This document shows positions 11,864 to 24,875 of a DNA stretch of 64,000 nt, piece by piece. The position numbers and the translations under genes were made by a program. The first letter of the stretch is position 1, and each line of letters begins with the position of its first letter. Source of the DNA: Rhynchosporium graminicola (taxonomy: Eukaryota > Ascomycota > Leotiomycetes > Helotiales > Ploettnerulaceae); NCBI GenBank assembly GCA_900074885.1, contig FJUW01000011.1, positions 62,001 to 126,000 of the forward strand, given 5' to 3'. Below the pieces are notes generated by a model that made no database searches, was not told the DNA's origin, and saw nothing but the letters and a program-made list of their open reading frames with translations.

Positions 11864-12237
11864 GACCGTTTGTCATCGCATCTCAAGCATGCGATGGGTT
11901 GATGAGATGGAATAAAGTTGCAGCTGAGAACGTCGAGAGAGTGAAATGTGGCTAGTGGTTGTTGTGGATGTGGTTGTAAAGCTTAGAACATATGTCTTGG
12001 TCTCCCTCTTAAATCTAAATACATACGTCCAAGAGCTCAGAGTAGAGCGTCCGGCTTTGCTTGATCGTCCTCCAGCATCCCTCCAGCATCCCTAAAGCCT
12101 AGTTGCTCCTCAAGACTTATCGGCGTAGCATCCAATTTCAGCTTCCTCTTCTGCTGTCATGCTTCGATATCTCGAATCCTTCAGTTTTTATTCTCATTTA
12201 ATTCCGCATCTATGTTCGTACCTTTTGATACCGCCGG
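11864..12237. other. Convergent intergenic region
   Basis: This 374-bp gap lies between the 3' ends of the prenyltransferase and the glycosyltransferase. It should contain both 3' UTRs and polyadenylation sites. No gene is seen. Confidence 0.5.
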
Positions 12238-13578
12238 TCACTGATTACTTCGAGCGTTCTTTGCAATCGCCTCTACTAGCAAATCGCATGCTTTCTCTGA
12301 ACCTCCAAGCACATTCAGCTCTACTTGTACTTTCTGAGCATTCTTCTTATAACTCTTATCATATAAAATACTGCGAACAGCCGCTTTTATTTGATCCCGA
12401 GTCGGCGTATCAGTAGCCAGATCAATTCCAGCACCTGCAGCAACTACCCTAGCTGCAGTATCCTTTTTGTCCTCTGTGGTCCCGGCACATACGAGCGGCA
12501 CTCCAAACGAAAGTGCTTGAGTTACGCTACCATAACCACCATTCGTGATAAGAAGACGACATTGTGGCAGAATCAAATCATATGGCATCCACGTCGCGAG
12601 CCGAACGCTATCCAAACAGACACCCTTCATTATTGACTGTTCTCGTATGTCTTCTGCGAGCGGAGAGAGGACAATTAGTAACAAGTCCTTTTCATTACAA
12701 AGAGCCTCGATGGTAGGGACGTGTAGCAGAGATGGATTGACTGCATAGGTTCCTTGAGTTACAACCACCATGCATGGATGACCGACAACTTCCAGCCACC
12801 AACTCTGCTCAACAGTAAAAGTGGACTGGTCTCGAGGCGCTACCAAAGGTCCGACATAGTGTGTGGTTTCCGGAATATTCTTGTCAAATTCAAGCGAAGC
12901 ACAAGAGGCCTGTAGGTGCAGGAACGGGCTGTAATGTAATGACTTCGCCTCCGTATCTAGCAAACCGAGCTGCTTTCTTTGAGCATTGATCGACGGCAAA
13001 AGGTGTTCTGGCGTACTGATTATAGTGCCAACTGTCGAAGTTGATTTGGGCACGCTCTGCGGGGTATACATAGGAACCACGCCTACTGTTGCCCACATCG
13101 GTACTTCGCCCAAGTCAAACATGGCAGCCGCACCCATGGGAAAAGCATCCGCTAATAGACAATCCACTCTCAGATCTGCACTGTTCAACACACGTCGAAA
13201 ATCCGTGACTTGGGCCAGAAGTCGACCGTCGACTAGTGCGCTTATACACTCGTTGTAGGTAACTGCTGATTGTAACCCAAGATCACAAAAATCAACCTTG
13301 TTCGTAGCGATAAACTCGGCGCCCGATGCCAGGACTCGTGCCTCCTGACCTGTGGCGGTCGTCCAAACTACTCTATGCCCGCGAGCTACGAGAGCTTTGG
13401 CGATGGCCTGCATAGGTAGAACATGACCTGTGAGGTTGAAAGTGTGGATGAGGATGGAAAGGGTGTTTTCCTTTTTGCCAGAGGAGAGCGATGTTTCGGA
13501 TGGTGTGGATTTCATTGTGATGAGTGCCATGGAAGTGGTGTATGGTATGCGCAGAGAAGCTAAGTGTGTTAGAAACAT
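12238..13578 (-). CDS. GT1-family UDP-sugar glycosyltransferase (macrolide/MGT-like)
   Basis: A single exon of 446 aa, from ATG 13578 to TGA 12240-12238. The N-terminal Rossmann half starts at about residue 39 (LSILIHTFNLTGHVLPM) with the catalytic-type His in TGHV (about 52). The C-terminal donor-binding half carries ITNGGYGSVTQALSFGVPLV from about 344, followed by AGTTEDKKDTAARV. Family members transfer a sugar from UDP (or TDP) to a small lipophilic acceptor. The THGG His of many UGTs is Asn here, as in some microbial MGT-type enzymes. No membrane anchor or signal peptide is seen, so a cytosolic enzyme is likely. A later Met (about 17 or 22) is an alternative start, because the first 38 residues are not conserved-looking. 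It converges on the prenyltransferase, fitting a late tailoring role. There is no RIP damage. Confidence 0.92.
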   Translation of the reverse strand: MFLTHLASLRIPYTTSMALITMKSTPSETSLSSGKKENTLSILIHTFNLTGHVLPMQAIAKALVARGHRVVWTTATGQEARVLASGAEFIATNKVDFCDLGLQSAVTYNECISALVDGRLLAQVTDFRRVLNSADLRVDCLLADAFPMGAAAMFDLGEVPMWATVGVVPMYTPQSVPKSTSTVGTIISTPEHLLPSINAQRKQLGLLDTEAKSLHYSPFLHLQASCASLEFDKNIPETTHYVGPLVAPRDQSTFTVEQSWWLEVVGHPCMVVVTQGTYAVNPSLLHVPTIEALCNEKDLLLIVLSPLAEDIREQSIMKGVCLDSVRLATWMPYDLILPQCRLLITNGGYGSVTQALSFGVPLVCAGTTEDKKDTAARVVAAGAGIDLATDTPTRDQIKAAVRSILYDKSYKKNAQKVQVELNVLGGSEKACDLLVEAIAKNARSNQ

Positions 13579-14646
13579 TGCTTCAGATATACTTGGTATC
13601 TAACCTGCCTTGTTTCGAACAGCACGAGGCTCCTGCCTTAATCGTTCAATAAAAAGCTCTTGAACTTCCAGGGAGGGGAGGGGGGTGGCCTCCTGTAGAA
13701 TTACTACACACTTCACAGGGTAGAGCTCTACTACTTAGTAGCTGAAACTTGGAATGTAAGCGCGAGGATATGTGAGGTCTGTTTATTTGTGAGAAGCAGT
13801 CCTTGCGGAGTTCTGATCCTTTGTAAAGTCGGTCTAAGCAGGCGTCAGGTCAACTTCCGTCCTCACCCTCCACAAGCATATGACTGAATTCGCAGGATCT
13901 CCTGTCTTGCAGTACCATAGTGCAGCCCAAAGCTTATTATTGATGAAGAAGAAATGTCCCCGTATCCCGTGACTAGGGAAAAGTCAATATGTGTTAAGCG
14001 AAGCTTCCGCGGACATTCCAGTTCCGCCCACTTTTAGGAAGCGCCCCGAAGTAGTAAGCTCAACTCCCACTATTACTCTGAAAACGAATAATCGAATGCG
14101 ACACAGCGAGATTTGTCTCGACCGTCCTGCCAGCTAAATGCACGACGTTTAATTATCTATTGAGTGTCCGTATTTAAAATACTTCCAATATAAATTGAAC
14201 ATACACAGAGATAGAAATTATAGAGGCTTGTGTTATGGACACATGATAGTTGCCGTCGCGCCACTCACTGTCGATTATTAGATAGTACAATAGGACCGCA
14301 TCAAACACAATAAGAATATACATAAGTATTGCAAAAAATGTAGTTCAACCAAAAGATGCGCCTGGCTGCTAGCACTCTACTGGTATAGTTTTTATCCCGA
14401 TTGGGCTTAGCGTTGAATTTAAGTGCTTATGTCTAAGAAGTCTTGAGGGGTCAATTTTTATCAGTAAATACGATATACTCTAATACAGCTTTCAACAAGA
14501 AAAAACTCTTAAGCTTATCAGTCGACGTAGTTTAAATTATTAAAATCATCAACTAGATAAGTTATACAATTGATTCTTTTAGTATTTTTAATTAAGTAGC
14601 TATATAATATGTAGCGAAACTCTTGCTCCATGATATCAAAGTATTA
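13579..14646. other. Intergenic region between the glycosyltransferase and the Helitron
   Basis: The upstream region of the glycosyltransferase has normal composition to about 14110, then becomes steadily more AT-rich. No gene, RNA gene or clear repeat was recognised. Confidence 0.45.
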
Positions 14647-14696
14647 CTATATAAGGTCTTCTCCGTGCCGGCCCTTCGCAAGCTCCGGGGTCACGG
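14647..14696 (-). other. Helitron 3' terminal hairpin and end motif
   Basis: CCGTG (14663-14667) pairs with CACGG (14692-14696) and CCGG (14668-14671) pairs with CCGG (14685-14688), leaving a 3-base bulge and a short loop. On the minus strand the stem is followed by 16 bases ending in ATAG. A hairpin shortly before CTRR is the hallmark of Helitron 3' ends. The GC-rich block stands out against its TA-rich neighbours. Confidence 0.65.
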
Positions 14697-15150
14697 GACC
14701 TTGCTTCGCGCAGTCGTTACGGGCGATAGTTAATCCGTAATAGTCGCTTACGGTAGATAATAGCAACTATATAAATAAAGAGAGTCGAGTTTACTATTGA
14801 AGATAAATTCTAATAGATAATAATAATAATTAAATTTAAAACAGGCTAAGGGTAATAGTACTATAAGTATATCTCTCCTATAGTAATAATTATAAACCTT
14901 CCTTTTAGCGATACTACGACTATTAAGTATATATCTACTATATCGATTCTGTCGATATATAGACCTATAGTAATTACTAACGGACCGTAGGATATCTACT
15001 ACTACTACTACTGCTGCTGCTACCTTTACTGCCGCTGCTTTAGTAGCCTAATCTTACGCCGCCGGCCTTACGGCCCCTCTACTAATCTTCACTATATAAG
15101 TCGACCCTAGCTATCTAACGGTCCGTAACTTAGCTAACGAATACTCATAA
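14697..15150 (-). other. Helitron 3' noncoding segment, left of Copia C
   Basis: RIP-degraded and without a readable frame. A trinucleotide tract of CTA/CTG units lies near 14998-15030. The Copia C insertion site follows, with CATAA at 15146-15150. Confidence 0.5.
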
Positions 15151-15630
15151 TATGAAAATTGAAGATGGAAATCGACCGAAAGTCAGAATAACAGAATAAT
15201 AAGTGATTAATTTGACTTGCTTTACTTGCTTACTTGCTTACTTAAAGAGAGCTAACTATAGGAGAGATTCTAGCTACTTATATAGCTATATGAGCTCTCT
15301 AGAATATTCTATACTACGTAATACAGAACTCAATAGAAGAAGACACGTATACCGTAGAATCATACTACGTTAGTAGTACGTTAGTAGAAACCTCTAGAAG
15401 TACGATATACGTACTAGGGAGTAGTAGAACTCTATCGAGAACCTTCATAGTAACTCTAATAGAGTATGCAGGGTACAGGCTGTTAACAAGGTACAGGGTA
15501 TAGGTGCTAGGTATAATAAGGTATATGGGCAAGGTACTATACCAGGTACTAAGACCATGTACTAATAAGGTATAGGGTGTATATACTAATGCAGGCAGAA
15601 CTGACCAAGGTACTAGTTACAAATCCAACA
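15151..15630 (-). repeat. 3' LTR of Copia copy C
   Basis: On the minus strand it begins TGTTGGATTTGTAAC and ends TTTTCATA, so the 3' end carries TA in place of CA. It is 480 bp. The adjoining interior sequence (GGGGGCG on the minus strand) is the polypurine tract. Confidence 0.9.
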
Positions 15631-15812
15631 CGCCCCCTTAATCAGAGCCTTATAATTAGTTTTAAAATAGAACTATATATAAGGTAAATCACTAATTAAC
15701 TACCCTTAGGTTATTACAAAAGAAATATAATAAGGAATAGAAATACTACCTTATAGCTACCCTCCTAGGTTAAATGAACCTAATTCTCTTATAATAATCT
15801 GAATTACTAGCT

Positions 15813-18800
15813 CTAATAAGCTAGTTCAAGGTGTTTTATAAACTCCTTAAATTTAGGCCTATCTAGGGCTTTAATAAACCCGTCTGCCTTTTGCTTAAAA
15901 GTACTAATATAGATTAAATCTATAGTACCTTAATTAATTAGGTCCCTAATAAAGTAGTACTTTATAGCTATATACTTAGTTCTCTCATGGAATTGAGGGT
16001 TTTTAGAGAGTAATAAAGCGCTGTTATTATTAGTAAATACCGGGAACCTCTCTTAGAAGTAATAGCCTAATTCAGTAAGAAGTTATCTTATATAGACTGC
16101 TTCTTTAACTGCCGAATTAATAGCTATATATTTAGCTTCTATAGTAGACTAAGCTATAATCGATTATAATTTCGACTTCCAAGAGAATAAGTAGCTTCCT
16201 ATATAGAAGGAATAGCCGCTAGTGGACTTAGCAATACTAATATCTACGGTATAGTCAGAATCGAAGTATCCGCTAACGTATTTACTAGAGCTATTAATAT
16301 AAACTAAGCCTAGTTTAATAAAACCTTTAAGGTATCTAAGTACGTTCTTTATAGCTAAGATATACGTATTGCTAAGGTTACTAGAGAACCTAGCTAATTT
16401 GATCATAGCGTAGCTTATATCAAGCCTAGTAGCTAGCGTAAGGAATAGTAAGTAGCTTATTACTTACTGAAACTATAATATATCTTCCTTAGTAGCCTTA
16501 TTAGGATTAGGTTCTAATTTAACCTCTGAATCTATAGGCGTATTCTTCGGTTTATAATCTAATAAGTCAAACCGAGCTAGTACTTTCTCTATATAGCTAG
16601 CTTAATAGAGCTTTATATAGCCCTGATCTCTATTATAGTCAATTTTAATACCTAAATAGTCTTTTATTAGCCCTAAGTCCTTAAGTTTAAAGAAGTGTTT
16701 TAATTCTATAATTAAGGACTTAATAGTACTTATATCAGAGCTAATTAGAGCTAGATTATCTACGTATATATAGATTATAATCTTAAGCTCTTTATTAACT
16801 AATATATAATTTTCGGATAAGATTAACTTAAATCCGAATTTATTAACTAATACCTCTTTTAGCGTAATAAACTATAGTCTAGCTGATTGCTTAAGACTAT
16901 ATAACGCTTTCCAGAGTAGAAGGAGTTTATTAGCGTAATAATCTACGCTTTCCGGGGGGTAAATATATAAGGTATTAACGTCTATATCACTCTATATAAA
17001 AGCGGAGATCATATCGATCTTATATATATACTACTTATAAAGTACTACTAAGGCAAATATAAGATGCTAAGCTATTTACTTAACTACACTAGCGTATATA
17101 TCTAGGTAGTTTATACTGTATAATTGCTTAAACCCCTTAGCTACGAATCTAGCTTTAAATTCGTAGTACTCGCTCTCTAGTTCTTTGATCTTATAGACCT
17201 AGCGAGTTTTTAGTAGTTTTATAGTCTTAGTATTACTATCGACTACTTTCTACGTATTATGATTTTTAAGAGAGGTAATTTCTTTATTTATAGCTTTTAG
17301 CTAATAATCCTTATAAGGACTATTTATAGCATCTTTATAGCTCTTAGGATCGTAGATAACTACTTCCGGATCCTTTTTAATAAGGATTCTTTCCGGATAA
17401 GGTAATAGCCTAATTTCTTCGTATGATTTAGAGCTAATAAAAGCATAGAAAGCTAAATTAATAAAATTTTTATATACGCTATAAGCCTCTTTCTGCTCTT
17501 GAATTAATCGCTTATTATTCTGAATAGCTAAGGCTATATCAGGGTCTTTAGTATAACTTCTAGTAGTAACGTTAAGTACCTAATTAGAGTAGTCCCTTCT
17601 ACGTTTTATAACTCGTTTAGGTATTTCTACTATAGGTTCTTTAGCTATATTATTAAAGAGATCAAGTTCTATATCTTTTATAACTTTTTCTTTATTTAAT
17701 AAATTATTAGCTATTTTACTATCGATTTTCTCTAAGTTTTCAGCCCTAGATAGGTCTGATTTAGAAGTATTTATAGGTAAAGAAATCACGCGATTTGAAT
17801 AGTTAGAGGTCTCGTAATCGTTAAGTGTCTTATTAAAGGATTCTAATTCTTCCTTAGATATTACTTCGTCCTTAAAGGTTAAATCTTCCTTAATTAGGAC
17901 ATTTTTAGAGCTTATAATAGCTCTCTTCTCAGGTATATATACTAAGAATTTATTTGCGGACTTATACCTTACGAGTATATCTCTATCGGACTTATCTTTA
18001 AACTTATTAGTCCTTTTATTAATAAGAATATAAGTAAGAGAGCCTAATACTCTAATATAATTAAGAGTAGGCTTTTTACTGAAGAGAACTTCAAAGGGAC
18101 TCTTTTTAATAACCGAATTATAAGAGCGATTCTTTATATAAGCTATTCCTTGGATTATTTAAGGCTAAAGGAATAAGGGTATATTCTTATTTGTATAGAT
18201 AGCTATAAGCCTTTCTATAAGATATCGATTTAAACGCTCTACTATACTATTTTGCTTAGGAGAGTAAGAACTAGTATATTTATAAATAATACCTTTATCT
18301 TTATAAAAGATAGTCTATTTATTAGATTTAAACTCCTTAGCGTTATCTAGCTTAAAGGCTCTAATTCTAGTGACGATTTTTGATATACTTTACTTAAATT
18401 AAGTAGTTATTATATTATACTACTCGATTAAGGTATCGTACGCATTAGCCTTATGTTTTAGAGCGTATACCTAAATAGCTCTAGAGCCTCTATATATAAT
18501 AGTTAAGAAGAATCTTTCTCCCTTTAGACCTTTAATCTTAAAAGGGCTCGCTATATCTATATTAAAGATAGTAAGCGGAGGGGTATCCGATATAGGCTTA
18601 GTACTACTTATAGCGTGTATTTTACCGCTATTATAAGCAGAACAGTTAGATAAATCTAACCCCTTTTGGATTTTTAATCCTTTAGATCCTTCTATAGTCT
18701 TATAGATAAACTCCTTATTAGTATATAATAGACGCTTATAATATAGGTCTAATTTGCTACTTTTATTAGAGTCTACCTTAAAAAATATAGGCTCGAGCAG

Positions 18801-20108
18801 CTTATGATTTACGTCTACTTCTAAGTAGTACGTATTATAATACTATCTAGCTTCTATATTAATAGAGCTATTAGATATATTTATATTCTTTTTATTAAAA
18901 GTAACTTTCTAATCTTTATTAGTTAGTTCCTTAGACCTTAGGAGAGTAGTTTTAAGGCTAAGTACGTAATTTACGTCTTTAATAAGTACTCTATCGCTTT
19001 CCCTAGTGATTATAGGGATATCTTCTCTACTTATTATAAGTAAAATATTACTATTAGCGATAGTAATAGACTTCTTAGATACAGGTTTATAGTCTAATAA
19101 CTAGCTTTTATTTAGTATATAATACTTAGAAGCGCTAAATTCGAGTACTATTCTATAGTTATATATAGTAGCGTAAGCTTGATCTGCTGTACTACTACTA
19201 CTACTACTACTACTAGTACTACTGAAAGAACTCATAAGGGCCTTAGTAGACTCCTCTTTTGATTCTTTAGCGCCTTTACCTTTCGACTTCTTCTTATTAT
19301 TAGTCGATTTATTTGGTATAAGCTCAGGGTGCTTTATATAGTAATTTGCCTCTATATGGTTTGTTTTATTATAGTAACTATACTTCTTATTACCTTTCGA
19401 ATTCTTCCCCTTAAAAGCCTTATTAGCTTATAAATCGGTAGAAGTATTCATTCTAGCCTCTTCTGATATAATATCTCTTATTAAACTTTCTATATTAATA
19501 GAAGAAAGGTTATTAGAGATCTCTTCGTACTTTCTAGAAGTAAAAGAATCAAAAGAACTAAGTAAACCTTTAAATATAAGGCTAGCTAGTATAGGCTTTA
19601 GAATCTCATACTTGAGCTGCTTTAGGTAGACTGAACTAGCTTGAATTACGCTAGTATACTTATCTATATTCTTATAAGAGGAGTAGGTATTATTAATAAT
19701 ACGATTTATATGCCTACTGATCTCCTCTAAGCTAGTAGAACTATAGGTAGCTATAATAGCTTCCTATAGGTCTTTTGCGCTAGTCTTATCCTTGAATCTA
19801 TCGAGGTTTTCAAGTGATAAAATCGACTTAATAGCGCATAAAGCATTCTTATTTAAACGCTAAAAATCAGCTAGTCTCTTATAGTATTTAATCGCTAGCT
19901 CCGGAGAGTAAGAAGTATAATCTACTCTCTTTTTGCCTTGCGCGTTAATACGTTCTTCTGATTTGAAGTAGAGAGCTTAGCTAGGCTTAGTCTCTATACT
20001 ATTAATATAGGACATATAGCCGTTTACCTCTAAATAGAGGCTAGCTGCATTAAGCTACTCTATATAGTTAGAGCGGTCTACTAGCTTATCTCCCTTGAAA
20101 GAAGACAT
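15813..20108 (-). pseudogene. Copia gag-pol polyprotein, RIP-inactivated (copy C)
   Basis: The frame starts at ATG 20108 (reading MSSFKGDKLV) and ends at TAG 15815-15813. It is exactly 1432 codons, so there is no net frameshift, but many TAG/TAA stops interrupt it. In order the domains are gag, a damaged CCHC knuckle, protease, integrase, reverse transcriptase and RNase H. The open stretch 16406-16164 shows the RNase H text KSTSGYSFYIGSYLFSWKSK. The open stretch 17789-17580 lies in the linker between integrase and reverse transcriptase. The Copia order (integrase before reverse transcriptase) is clear from the sister copy. Confidence 0.88.
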
Positions 20109-20856
20109 GATTCCTTACAAGTAGTTTAGTACTAAGTACTAAGAGGTCTTTAAAAGTACGAGTTTTACTCGTATAAGCTACTAAGTAGCTTGAAAAGATA
20201 CTGACTTTATCTTGCCCCTGAAAAAGATAGTAGCTACGCTGAGCTTATTATCTTACTGAGTTTTTCGCTTAGTCAAAATCAATAGTAGTATACGGTAACT
20301 ACGTCTATCGTATTTACTATTAAATTGACCTTATTACTAGGCCCGGTTTTACCTTATAGCGCCTTAAGTACTACTATTAAGTAACCCTCTCCGAGGATAG
20401 CTTCTTATACTTAATAGTAGCATATATTAGCAGACCTATAATATATACAAAACTAAAAAAAAATCAGAAGCAAAAAACTACTACAAAACAAGGCCTAGCT
20501 TCCAAACTAAGTCGGTAGTAGCTACGGGCACCCCGGAATAAGATCTTGGCCTTCGTACCTATGGTCACTAGATCGTCTCCACTTCTAAAGGCTTCGAGAG
20601 GTTATAAGTTATGATTTCCCTGTAACTTCGTCTTAGGGTTAAGGGCCACGAGTCTGATTCGCTATAGCTGTGTTAGTAAGGCTCAAAGGGGCTAGCTTAC
20701 TAGCTAGCTCTAGGCGAAAGAGTCGTTGAAAAAAACTAAGTAACGCCTGATCAGGAAGCTCTTTTGTCAGTAAGGAGTAACGGAAGCGGGTTTAGGCGAG
20801 ATCGATCGAAGGAGGAAGCGTCTGATTAGCTGATTTCACTAAGTGAATTACTACTA

Positions 20857-21336
20857 TATGAAAGTTGAAGATAGAAATCGGCCGAAGGTCAGAATAATAG
20901 AATAATAAGTAATTAATTTAACTTGCTTTACTTGCTTACTTGCTTGCTTAAAGAGAGCTAACTATAGGAGAGATTCTAGCTACTTATATAGCTATATGAG
21001 CTCTTTAGAATATTCTATACTACGTAATACAGAACTCTATAGAAGAAGACACGTATACTATAGAATTATACTACGTTAGTAGTACGTCAGTAGAAACCTC
21101 TAGAAGTACGATATGCGTACTAGGGAGTAGTAGAACTCTATCGAGAACCTTCATAGTAACTCTAATAGAGTATGCAGGGTACAGGCTGTTGATAAGGTAT
21201 AGGGTATAGGTGCTAGGTATAACAAGGTACATGGGCAAGGTACTGTACTAGGTACTAAGACCATGTACTGATAAGGTATAGGGTGTGTATGCTAATGCAG
21301 GCAGAACTGACCAAGGTACTGGTTACAAATCCAATA
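20857..21336 (-). repeat. 5' LTR of Copia copy C
   Basis: 480 bp, about as long as the left LTR and closely similar. The minus-strand start reads TATTGG because the terminal TG has become TA. Differences between the two LTRs are mostly transitions. Confidence 0.9.
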
Positions 21337-21341
21337 TATAA

Positions 21342-22299
21342 GGCTGCTCTTACCTGCCCGCGCTACTACTGCTATAACGCGGCTCTTCGCCCTCCCCCTT
21401 CTCCGCGCTGCTAATTTGCGTCCGGGTTAGATCTTCTCTAGTACTACTCGGTCCTCTAACCTGGAGGCTCGATACGTTCAGATCTATAAGTTATTCTATA
21501 TTATTCCCTAACTAATTATACTCTATAATAGATAATTTCGGACGTAAAGATACTAACAGATATAGCTAGATATATTAAGCTTCTAGGTTGCAACTACTAC
21601 TAAGGAGGCTATAGCCCATAGATAGAGTGCGTTCGGGTCGCTAGTTTTTCAGGTAGCTCTTATACTAACTGCTACTATAGTAGTATAGGAAGCTATTACT
21701 TACTCTATAAGTTATATTCCGAACCGAATTATAACTTATACTAATATTTACGGATCTATAGACCCTACTGCCCCTATCGCCCCTATTATTCCCTCCCCTG
21801 CTATTACTAGCTCTTCCTGGGGTTATACCTATAGTCGTAGAAATACTTAGGTCGCTCCTAGTGCTTATAATAATAGTAAGTTATCGTGAAACTGCTTTAT
21901 AGCTTATAACTAATCTATAGTAGCCCGCTATACCTTCCCTGCTAGTACTAGTCGTATCTATCGCTCCTATTATACCTGCTGCTAGCTTTTAGAGGCCCGG
22001 GTAGTTCTTTACGAATCGCTTATAGATAACTTTCGCATAAAGGCCGATTTAGAAGAGAAGAAGAAGCGTGAGGATAAGGAGAGTAAGAGCTTAGTTAAGC
22101 TATAAATCCTATTAAGAGTCCCTTATAGGAGTATAAATTAAATTTCTAGCTCGAAAATCCTATTATAGGTCTCTTATAAAAGTTAATAATAAATAGAAAC
22201 TGCGTTCTGCTTTATCGTTAACTTCTTTAGATTTATATTTAACTTCTTATGATTATTAGACTTATAAATTATACTTAACTTAGCTAATATTAATAAATA
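21342..22299 (-). other. Helitron 3' segment, right of Copia C
   Basis: A moderately GC-rich patch (21345-21480) followed by RIP-degraded DNA. The end of the helicase frame probably lies near the right side, but I could not follow it below about 22300. No separate gene is seen. Confidence 0.4.
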
Positions 22300-24442
22300 T
22301 TAAGTAATACCTCTAGAAATATAACGTTTATAGTCTAATATTAATTTTCTATAGGTAATAATACGCTTAACCTTTTAACTTTAGACGTTCGTAAAAGACT
22401 AATATATAGCTAACTATAAGTAAATATAGGCGTCTATAAGTCTAGCTCTATTATATAAAATAACTATCCTTAAGACTTATTAATACTTATAGCGAAATAT
22501 AAATAGACCGGAAATTACTTTCGTTAAAGGGTAATTCTAAGCTCGTTATCTATTCCTATTAATTTAATCCGTAGGAATACTTATAAGTATCTGTTAAAGT
22601 CTCTACCTAAGATCCGAGCCTCGATATAATGCTTTCTTAGGCTTATAACTACTAATCGCGTTCCGTTATAAAGGCTTTCTAGTAGTATAAGGTTATATAA
22701 AAGAAGAATAAGCGAACCGAGCTTAAGGTATAAGTACGATAGTAGTAGTAAGAGAAGATCGATTTTTTAAAGAATCTTAGCTAAAAACTAATAAAAGTCT
22801 ATCTTAGCGATATCTGCGTTAGGTATATATATATCTATAGTCAAGTAGGTCCGTAACTAGCTCGGAAGGTAATTAAGAATTATTCTATTTAGCTCTATAA
22901 TAGTTATATTTAGAGTTAATAAAAGATAGTAACCTATAAAAGTAATCGGATCTATAGTAGCCCCTCTAAGAAGAGCTAGCGAATAGATAGAGTCGATAAA
23001 ACTGGAAATACTAATAAGTTAATAAATATAATCCGGAACTATAACTAAAAGCTCTTTACGCGGATCGTAAAATAGATTACTAACTTAATCTACGAATTCC
23101 GGACTATAAACCCCTTCCCGGACTTATATATTAATCCGTAAGGTAATACGACGTAATTAGGACTAGATAAATAACTTTTGAATATAAGTAGTAATAATAT
23201 TAGCTCGCGAACCCCGCGGTACGACTAGAAGTATCTGCGTAAAGTCTCTACTAAGTATTATAAGTATACTACTAAAGAGAATATCATTCGTAGAGCCTTA
23301 TAAATCGACTAACAGGCGGTATACTACTTTAAAATAATATTTATATTATATCAGTACTTTATCTTAGATAATCAGATTAACCTAACGTAAGAGACTGCTA
23401 AGCGCGCTTTACTTCGTAATACTACTTACGGACTATTCCGTAAGATCGATCGGGATCTTAAATTGCGAGTATAATATATACCTATTCGGTAATAACAGGG
23501 CTATAATACCGGTAGAAGCGACGCAAAGGACTGACTTTTCTTCGCTATAATAATAATAGCAGAGAGTCTTATAAAGATACGTTTTACTAGACCTACCTTA
23601 GCTTTAGACGTAAAAGTACGCTATTTGCGGTTCGATAATAATAGCGGTAACAATATCTATAAAAACTATAAGCTAATCGCTATTAAGGTTCGCTTTTATT
23701 ATTTACGCTAAAGCTATAAAATCTTCGATTCGATTATCTATTATCTATTAAGAGGTATAATAATAGGCTTAATCCTACTTATAGGAAAGCAGGCTAACGC
23801 TCGAAAGTAACTATTACTGATCCGTAAGGCCCTTAGCTAAGAGCTATAGTCTGTAATCGTAATATAGGTTCAGAAGAAGAAGAGGAAACCCGGGTTTTTA
23901 ATATAGCTAATAAGCGAGATTATCGCAGAAGTATTCCTTATATCGCTCTTAGATAGCTAATAGGTCTATAATCTCTTATTAATAGAGTCTAGTTAAAAAA
24001 AGCGTTCGTAGACTACTTACTAAAGTAAATAGCTTTACTTTATCGAAGTATTAAAACTACTCTTAATCGTTTTCAGCTAAACTGCATGCGATATAAGTAG
24101 CTTTATACGTCTTATAAGTAATCCCTTTAAAATCATATAGCTTATTAAATAATTTCGATCCGCGAACGATTATTAAGAGTAGCTATAAGTAGAAACGTTC
24201 CCCTGAAATAGAGCTATAATAATATATATAACTAATATAATTATCTCCTCTCTTTCGTAAGCGCTATTTACAAGTTAACTAATCTTAGATATAATAAGCT
24301 AGAAACTCCGAATATAACTATAGCCCGATAGTAGGGTTTATAGTATTGAATTCGAAGAACCTTATAAGAGTAGAATAAGCCGTATCTCGCTTTATAGCTA
24401 TCTCTTCTATAGATAAACTAGGCTTGAAATATATAGTTTACT
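22300..24442 (-). pseudogene. Helitron helicase (Pif1-like) part of Rep-Hel, RIP-inactivated
   Basis: Read leftward from 24442, the minus strand gives the Helitron text between Rep and helicase (GITYKTYKATYIACSLAEND near 24110, KEYFCDNLAY near 23930). It then gives a Walker A region that reads GRSSKTYLYKTL where GGTGKT is expected (about 23600). After that come LCVASTGIVALLLP, FKIPIDLTE, a Walker B equivalent (LIIQDKV) and GSTNDILFSSI (about 23295). The frame goes on through SRDFTQILLVVPRGSRANII towards 22700. Stops are frequent. It is the continuation of the Rep segment at 53502-55800; Gypsy A was inserted between them. Confidence 0.85.
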
Positions 24443-24875
24443 TGTCACGAACCCGGTAAAGTTCTTGGCACCAGAACCGTCTTAGCACCAGGGTACTAAT
24501 AGTACTACTGCATGCTTATAGTATAAGTCAGCAACTAGTACTATGAGCCTACCTCTATCGTAGTAATAATAAAGTTATAGGTGATCTAGGATCACGTAAT
24601 AGAGTCTAGCTTAGCAGGAGTCCAGGAAATGGAGTCGGACTCTATATAAGGGACTCCCTAAGTAGAGGACTCCTAATAGAGGAGAGAGTCCTATATAAGA
24701 CTAGTACTTCTACTATTAGATAAGAGCTTCGTGCTTAAATTCATATAGTAATTAATACCTACTTATAACGTCTTAATTCTAATTAAGAACCGAACTTCTT
24801 ATTTACTTTACTTTATAGCTAATACTAACTAATAAGCTTATATACTACGTACTAGTCAGAACTAGGAATATTATA
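24443..24875 (+). repeat. 5' LTR of Gypsy A
   Basis: It begins TGTCACGAACCCGGTAAAG and ends ATTATA. It is the same length as the 3' LTR and shares its U3 region, including the ACTCCC repeats around 24640-24690. It is less RIP-mutated at its start than the 3' copy, which begins TATCACG. Confidence 0.9.

Larger units (their letters stand above)
15151..21336 (-). mobile_element. Copia (Ty1-like) LTR retrotransposon, copy C
   Basis: Two LTRs of equal length (480 bp) bound a gag-pol region on the minus strand. The target duplication is CATAA (15146-15150) on the left and TATAA (21337-21341) on the right; the mismatch is a single C-to-T change, as RIP would make. Full-length, 6186 bp. The same family is present at 45128-51439 in the opposite orientation. 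All frames are broken by stops. Confidence 0.92.

Noticed and set aside
14998..15030. Trinucleotide CTA/CTG repeat as a CRISPR-like or regulatory array
   Set aside because: It is a simple microsatellite in Helitron noncoding DNA, with no spacers. No CRISPR array is expected or seen in this fungal DNA.
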